From CTSoil-043 sp963821235 (GTDB taxonomy: Bacteria > Chloroflexota > Limnocylindria > Limnocylindrales > CSP1-4), in the NCBI GenBank assembly GCA_963821235.1, contig CAWGCS010000001.1:2480001-2544000 (forward strand): a stretch of DNA of 64,000 nucleotides. The letters run 5' to 3'. Of this stretch, positions 59,609 through 64,000 are shown one piece after another. The translations under genes were made by a program, and so were the position numbers. The notes under the pieces are model-generated. The model was not told the origin of the DNA. It did no database searches and saw only the letters and a program-made list of their open reading frames with translations. Position 1 is the stretch's first letter. The number at the start of each line of letters is the position of its first letter.

Positions 59609-60054
59609 AGCTTCTGCGCTTCCTCTTCGGCCTGGCCCTTCATCAGCTCGAAATACGCCTGCGGGTCGAGCAGGCTCTCGCGGTCCGCCAGCCAGTCGGC
59701 GGCGTCGATGACGACGAGCCACCCCTCACCGTACGGATCCTGGTTGATGGCCTCGGGGGACAGCTCCATCGCCGGGTTCACCTCGGCGACCGTGCCATCG
59801 GCCGGTGACGTCACGCTGACGTTGGCCTTGATCGTCTCGATCGCCGCCACCTCGTCGCCGGCTGCGACGGCGGTGCCCTCCGGCTTCACCTCGGCGAAGG
59901 CGACGTCGCCGTTGAGCTGTTGCAGGAAGTCCGTCATCCCGATTCGGATCCGGTCACCGTCCGCCAGGGCCCAGACGCCCTCGGGGCTGTAGAGACGGTC
60001 GACCGCCACCCGGAAGATGAACTTGTCGACGGTGGTTTCGAGGTAGCCAGGCAT
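59605..60054 (-). CDS. GcvH-like lipoyl-carrier protein
   Basis: The 149-residue product is a lipoyl domain of the glycine-cleavage H type: VAFAEVKPEGTAVAAGDEVA, then ETIKANVSVTSPADG with lipoyl-Lys76, and INQDPYGEGWLVVI. It is followed by a 40-residue tail. No gcvT or gcvP is in the window. LbpA-type proteins of the sHdr sulfur-oxidation system share this fold. The next gene upstream is Lpd. Confidence 0.88.
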   Translation of the reverse strand: MPGYLETTVDKFIFRVAVDRLYSPEGVWALADGDRIRIGMTDFLQQLNGDVAFAEVKPEGTAVAAGDEVAAIETIKANVSVTSPADGTVAEVNPAMELSPEAINQDPYGEGWLVVIDAADWLADRESLLDPQAYFELMKGQAEEEAQKL

Positions 60055-60063
60055 GTGGTCGTC

Positions 60064-61470
60064 CTAACGACGGTGGAAGTGGAGCGTGGCGTCACGGAAG
60101 CCGAGCGCGGCTTCCAGCATGGCCTCCGGCAGCGTCGGATGGGCGTGCGTCGTCCAGGCCAGGTCGTCGGCGGTCGCCCCGACATGGACAGCCAGGGCCC
60201 CCTCGGCGATCAGGTCGGTCGCGTGCGGTCCCATGAGATGAACGCCCAGCACCGCACCGCTGCCCGCCTCGCAGACCAGCTTCACCAATCCATCCATCTC
60301 GCCCAGGATTCGCGCTCGCGGATTGGCCGAGAACGGGAACTGCGTGACCTTCACGTCAGCTCCCTGGTGGCGCGCTGCTGCTTCCGTCAGGCCCACGCTG
60401 GCAACCTCGGGGCGCGTGAAGATGACGTTCGGAACCGAGCGATGGTCCACCGTGCGACTGCCGCCGCAGGCGTTCTCAGCGGCCACGCGCCCGTCGACCA
60501 TCGCCTTGTGCGCCAGCATCGGGCCGCGGACCGCGTCTCCGACCGCCCACACGTTCGGCACGCTGGTCGCCAGGTGCTCGTCCACGGCGATCGCCCGACC
60601 GTTCATCGTCACGCCGACCTCGGCCAGGCCGAGACCCTCGGTGTTCGGCCAGCGTCCCGTGGCGACCAGGACGCGATCGCCCTCGACTCGCGACAGGACG
60701 CCCTTCGCGTCGCGACAGGTCGCGGCCAGGCTGCCTCCGGCGGGCGCGATCTCCTCGACGTGCGCTTCGGTGACGATGCGCATGCCCCGCCGCCGGAGCA
60801 GGAGTGCCAGGCGCTGCGCCAGCGCTTCGTCGGTCCCCCCCGGCAGCAGGGTCGGCATCATCTCCAGGATCGTCACCTGGCTGCCCAAGGCTTCGTAGAT
60901 GCAGGCGAACTCGAGGCCGATGACGCCTCCCCCGACCACCATCAGGCGGACAGGGACGTCCGAGATGTCGAGCGCCTCGGTGCTGGTGATCACGCCAGGC
61001 AGGTCCAGGCCGGGAATCGGCGGCCGGGCGGCGATCGACCCCGGGGCGAGGATCACGTGGCTCGCCGACACGCTGATCGCATCACCCGACTCAGGCCGCA
61101 CCTCGAGGGTGGTCGGGGCCGACAAGTGGCCTGTGCCGCGCAGCAGGGTGACACCCGCTCTCTTCAGCAAGTGCTCGACTCCGCCCACCAAGGCGTCCAC
61201 GGCACCCTGCTTGTACTCCATGAGGGCGGGCAGGTCAGGGTCGGCCGTCGAGACGGCAAGGCCGAACTCGCGCGCGCGCCTCGCCTTCAGCAGCAGCTCT
61301 GTCGATGTGGTCAGGGCCTTGGTGGGAATGCAGCCGATGTTCAGGCACGTGCCCCCCACCCGCTCTCGCTCGATCAGCACCGCCCGTGCGCCGAGCTGCG
61401 CCGCTCGAAGCGCAGCGACGTATCCCCCAGGACCACCGCCCAGCACGGCCAGGTCGAAGCTGCCGGTCAT
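60064..61470 (-). CDS. lpdA: dihydrolipoyl dehydrogenase
   Basis: The 468-residue flavoprotein has the FAD loop VLGGGPGGYVAALRAAQLG, the redox disulfide GGTCLNIGCIPTKAL, the NAD loop VVGGGVIGLEFACIYEALG, VWAVGDAV and the C-terminal HAHPTLPEAM with the catalytic His-Glu. It oxidises dihydrolipoamide with NAD+. No E1/E2 dehydrogenase genes are present, so its partner here is probably the GcvH-like carrier encoded nine bases downstream. ATG at 61470 starts the first clear motif; its ribosome site is weak. Confidence 0.93.
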   Translation of the reverse strand: MTGSFDLAVLGGGPGGYVAALRAAQLGARAVLIERERVGGTCLNIGCIPTKALTTSTELLLKARRAREFGLAVSTADPDLPALMEYKQGAVDALVGGVEHLLKRAGVTLLRGTGHLSAPTTLEVRPESGDAISVSASHVILAPGSIAARPPIPGLDLPGVITSTEALDISDVPVRLMVVGGGVIGLEFACIYEALGSQVTILEMMPTLLPGGTDEALAQRLALLLRRRGMRIVTEAHVEEIAPAGGSLAATCRDAKGVLSRVEGDRVLVATGRWPNTEGLGLAEVGVTMNGRAIAVDEHLATSVPNVWAVGDAVRGPMLAHKAMVDGRVAAENACGGSRTVDHRSVPNVIFTRPEVASVGLTEAAARHQGADVKVTQFPFSANPRARILGEMDGLVKLVCEAGSGAVLGVHLMGPHATDLIAEGALAVHVGATADDLAWTTHAHPTLPEAMLEAALGFRDATLHFHRR

Positions 61471-61564
61471 CACGACCCTGGTTGATCGGAGGCCGACGAT
61501 GACGGGCGGCGCGATGTGTCCCTTCGAGTAGCGTTGGCCAGCAGATTCACCACAGCCGACAGTG

Positions 61565-61575
61565 TCACATTGTGA
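61565..61575. promoter_or_regulatory. short palindrome upstream of the lpdA operon
   Basis: TCACA-T-TGTGA lies 94 bases before the lpdA start. It may bind one of the ArsR-type regulators. The 61471-62021 spacer holds this, a gene remnant at 61702, and nothing else that I see. Confidence 0.35.
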
Positions 61576-61701
61576 TGAAGGAGGACGCAGGGCCATTCGT
61601 CACGACGTGTCGGGCCCGGTGGCGACGCCGGCACCGGACCTCAAGTGACTCGAAGGTCGAGGATCGCCTCATGCGGATCGCGACTTCTCCGACACGCTGG
61701 C

Positions 61702-61785
61702 GTGCAGCCGGCCGCCGGCGTCGACCGGCGGTACGCCCTGGGCGACCTCGTCGGCTACGACTGGGAGCCGATCTGGCCGGCCTAG
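61702..61785 (+). pseudogene. C-terminal gene remnant
   Basis: The frame reads VQPAAGVDRRYALGDLVGYD, WEPIWPA, stop. It looks like a genuine protein end but has no start; the upstream sequence DRDFSDTL lies in another frame. I do not recognise the family. Confidence 0.3.
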
Positions 61786-62021
61786 CTGTAGTTCCCGGGG
61801 TTAGTGAGACATCCAGCTCGGGCACACATGATTCCCGTCAGCCAGCCGTGGAGGTGCCCGAAGGAAGCCGGTGTGGCGCTCCCCCAGTCAGCCCGCCCAC
61901 TCGACAAGGTGATCGCGGTCAACAACCGCACTCTTGCCGCGTTCGCCGACGCCGACGCCCGCCCGACCGGTGTCGTCATCAGTGGCTCGCCAAAGACCCT
62001 GGTCCACCATCGGCAATGGCT

Positions 62022-62471
62022 TCAGCCTGGTGTGCCCTCGGCGGATGCCCGCTCGCCGAGGAAGGCGTCAAGGTCCCGGCGGTTGGCCTCCGAGAGGCGT
62101 CCGTCTCGCGACTTCAGCTCGACGGTCGGGGTAGGGATGCGGCCGGCCAGGGGCTCGCGCATCTTCGCGAACATCGTGCCGGTCGCGAGCCGGTAGGTCG
62201 TGAACAGGCCCACCCGGGGCCCGCTCGCCGTGGGCAGGGCCCGGGCGAAGGCGAGCCACGGCTCGTCGGGGTGCTGGAGGATCACGAAGAGGCCGTTCGT
62301 CCAGCAGCCGAGCAGGAGGTAGTCGACCGTCGCGAGCGCCGCCAGGTCGCAGTCCCCGACGGATTCGACGCGCGTCTCGACGCCGCGCGTCCGCAGGAAC
62401 TCCCCGATCGCCTCGGCGAACCGCCGGGTGACGCCGGACCGGCTCCGGTAGACGACGGCGGCCCGCTTCAT
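62022..62471 (-). CDS. flavodoxin-like protein
   Basis: The 149-residue product has the FMN loop VVYRSRSGVTRRFAEAIGEF, GCWTNGLFVILQHPDEPWLA and GPRVGLFTTYRLATG, a flavodoxin fold with an altered (SRSG rather than TGNT) phosphate loop. It probably binds FMN weakly or another ligand. It lies 38 bases after the CoA-binding gene. Confidence 0.78.
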   Translation of the reverse strand: MKRAAVVYRSRSGVTRRFAEAIGEFLRTRGVETRVESVGDCDLAALATVDYLLLGCWTNGLFVILQHPDEPWLAFARALPTASGPRVGLFTTYRLATGTMFAKMREPLAGRIPTPTVELKSRDGRLSEANRRDLDAFLGERASAEGTPG

Positions 62472-62509
62472 GGCCGGCTCCCCATGTCGGTTGCCGTTCG
62501 CGGGTCCAT

Positions 62510-62986
62510 CTACCGTGGATAGCTGCCGGTGACCTTCTTGACGAACGCGTGGAGGCCGTGGAAGAACGGCGTGCCGGGAAGGAACATGTACGGGCAGAAG
62601 CCCGGCACCACGTCCATCCCGTGCGCCGCGCAGTACTCGACCGCCTCGCGGCTGACCGCGCCGGCTCCGCCGCCCGCGCCGCGGTGCATCCAGACGTGGG
62701 TCACGCCGGCCGCCGCGCAGTCGTGGACGACCTGCTCCGTCGCCCCGGCCGGGGTCATGATCACGACGCCGTCGACGGACGGCTCGATGTCCTGGACCCG
62801 CGCGTAGCAACGCTGCCCGTCGAGCTCCGCGACGTTGGGGTTGACCGGCAGTGCCTCGTAGCGCCGCTGGCGGAGCTCCTGCCAGAGCATGTGGGAGAAG
62901 TGCTTCGGGTCTCGCGAGACGCCGACGACGGCGAGCCGCTTGAGCGCCCAGAAGTCGTCGATCTGGCGCCGGGTGGTCGTGGCCAT
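62510..62986 (-). CDS. CoA-binding-domain protein
   Basis: The 158-residue product is a Rossmann CoA_binding_2 domain: RLAVVGVSRDPKHFSHMLWQ, YEALPVNPNVAELDGQRCY, VVIMTPAGATEQVVHDCAA and DVVPGFCPYMFLPG. Such proteins bind CoA or NAD(P); the reaction is unknown. The ATG at 62986 has AGGAGG five bases upstream. The 294-base spacer to the next gene shows no feature. Confidence 0.88.
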   Translation of the reverse strand: MATTTRRQIDDFWALKRLAVVGVSRDPKHFSHMLWQELRQRRYEALPVNPNVAELDGQRCYARVQDIEPSVDGVVIMTPAGATEQVVHDCAAAGVTHVWMHRGAGGGAGAVSREAVEYCAAHGMDVVPGFCPYMFLPGTPFFHGLHAFVKKVTGSYPR

Positions 62987-63280
62987 ATGCCCTCCTTCGT
63001 GGCGGCCAGTCTTGGCCAGCACACCGGGCGCCGCCAGTGCCGCTCGGCCCGGAGCGACCGTTCCGCCCGGTCCCGGACAGGGGCCACCCTCCCTGCTGCG
63101 TTCGATGGGCCGAATGGCACTGGCCTCCCCCGACCTGCGGCGCAGAGTCGGCCGCAACGGGGAGCGTGGACGCACGGTCGTCTGTTCGGGCTGCCTTGAC
63201 CGTGCCGAGCCAGTGGCGCGACCGACCCGTCGAGCGAGCGGCACCGACCGGGGGCGACCTGTCGCGTACGGAGGTGCACC

Positions 63281-64000
63281 GTGAGGAAGGCTGCGGCCCT
63301 CGTCGGGGCCATGGTCCTGCTGTTCGCATTGGCCGGGCCAACGGCGGCAGCCCCTGTGCCTGGAGGCTCGGCGCCCAAGACGACAGGCGACGTCTGGGCC
63401 GACCGCACAGCTGAAGGTCTCGGCATGGCCCACATGGTCTTCGTCGCCCAGGCGACGACACCCGCCAAGGGGTCGTTCACGTACGCCGACGTGAACGGCG
63501 CCTACACCATCGACGTCCAGGCGGTGAAGGTCGACAGCTCGACCGTCGTCCACTTCGCCGGCCCGATCGTCACCAGCACCTACCCCGGCCTCGGGGTGGG
63601 TCTCTTCATCGGCATCGCGGTCCGCGACGGCGGGGAGCCCGGCATCGGCGTCGACCGGGTCAATGGCGCCGTCTACGGGACGCTTGCCGCCGCGATCGCG
63701 GGGTTCGCCTCGCTCTCACCCGACTACCTGACCGCTTCCGAGGGCAACCTCCAGGTGCTGGTCAAGGTCTGCACGTTCGAGGCGAGCGACTCCCTCTACT
63801 ACAACGGGATGGCGCCCGCGGCCGGCCTCTACGGCACGGGCCCGATCACCTTCTCGTGGCTGATGGCGACCGGGGACGTCTACGCCGGTGAATGGACGGA
63901 GGTCGTCCCGCCGTTCACCGGCTCGCTCTACCACAACGTCATCGCCACCGGGACGGTCGTCGGCGGGCAGGTCAGCCTGACGACGGCTCCGCGCACGAGC
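63281..64000 (+). CDS. secreted protein of unknown family, cut by window edge
   Basis: The visible 240 residues begin with a signal peptide (GAMVLLFALAGPTAAAPVPG) and continue with beta-rich sequence: DVNGAYTIDVQAVKVDSSTV, VGLFIGIAVRDGGEPGIGVD and VNGAVYGTLAAAIAGFASLS. Two regions differ in composition, the second with YLTASEGNLQVLVKVCTFEA. GGAGGTG lies five bases before the GTG. No stop before the edge. Confidence 0.75.
   Translation, partial: MRKAAALVGAMVLLFALAGPTAAAPVPGGSAPKTTGDVWADRTAEGLGMAHMVFVAQATTPAKGSFTYADVNGAYTIDVQAVKVDSSTVVHFAGPIVTSTYPGLGVGLFIGIAVRDGGEPGIGVDRVNGAVYGTLAAAIAGFASLSPDYLTASEGNLQVLVKVCTFEASDSLYYNGMAPAAGLYGTGPITFSWLMATGDVYAGEWTEVVPPFTGSLYHNVIATGTVVGGQVSLTTAPRTS

Noticed and set aside
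59605..60054. Ordinary glycine-cleavage H protein
   Set aside because: There are no gcvT or gcvP genes in the window and neighbours are DGC, OsmC and thioredoxins; the name is kept as GcvH-like.

Overview
The window is a very GC-rich (about 70% G+C) bacterial chromosome segment. Genes are tightly packed, starts are often GTG or TTG with clear GGAGG-type ribosome sites, and overlaps of the ATGA/GTGA kind are common. It carries a housekeeping dnaG-rpoD pair, parAB, F420-type enzymes (an LLM-class oxidoreductase and deazaflavin nitroreductases), PspC/LiaF-like, LemA and DUF5666 envelope proteins and many small lipoproteins, and shows no outer-membrane genes. This fits a high-GC monoderm-type lineage such as Chloroflexota (Limnocylindria/Ellin6529-like) or a deep actinobacterial group; that placement is inference. 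There is no rRNA, CRISPR array or intact transposase; one tRNA-Asn is present.

Region 1 (1-7.8 kb): a minus-strand propionyl-CoA/methylmalonyl-CoA operon (pccB, biotin carboxylase, biotin carrier, mutase running off the left edge) with two matching palindromic operators. It diverges from parAB across a spacer holding two perfect inverted DnaA boxes. A UbiA-type prenyltransferase and an unknown small protein follow. Region 2 (7.8-15.2 kb): acyltransferase plus HAD phosphatase, then a plus-strand envelope-stress run (LiaF-like, PspC, GIDE, LemA), a hydrolase and an F420 oxidoreductase ending in a 20-bp tandem repeat and a strong hairpin terminator.

Region 3 (15.2-26.2 kb): a redox and signalling block: DUF5666 protein, ferric-reductase-like flavocytochrome, FMN-binding lipoprotein-like carrier, ApbE flavinyl transferase, an HtrA-like protein that has lost two of three catalytic residues, and an OmpR/HisKA two-component system. 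Three promoters here share 11-bp-period TTCAG direct repeats, so the two-component system probably controls the block. A TetR-regulated ABC exporter and a deazaflavin nitroreductase follow. Region 4 (26.4-45.4 kb): accessory genes: rhodanese, methyltransferases, an XRE regulator, duplicated lipoproteins, a MITE-like element beside a broken nitroreductase, a 990-residue lectin/Cna-B membrane protein, a P-type Ca2+ ATPase, an Eis-like acetyltransferase, and four copies of a dispersed intergenic repeat.

Region 5 (45.7-49.7 kb): dnaG-rpoD with a promoter and a perfect 21-bp palindrome at the expected start of transcription. Region 6 (50.5-61.5 kb) is the most unusual. It is one long minus-strand run. 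The right half encodes dihydrolipoyl dehydrogenase, a GcvH-like lipoyl protein, two DGC-domain putative metal-binding proteins, OsmC, a TauE/SafE exporter, ArsR, a 39-residue coupled peptide, two mini-thioredoxins and XdhC. The left half encodes ArsR, a thioredoxin-like protein, a CC-x4-C mini-protein, ArsD, ArsA, two YlbF-family proteins with C-terminal cysteines, and a frameshifted ArsR. No arsenite pump, arsenate reductase or glycine-cleavage partner lies in the window. Together these look like a thiol/persulfide or metalloid-handling island built on a lipoyl carrier. The right edge holds a flavodoxin, a CoA-binding protein and the start of a secreted protein.
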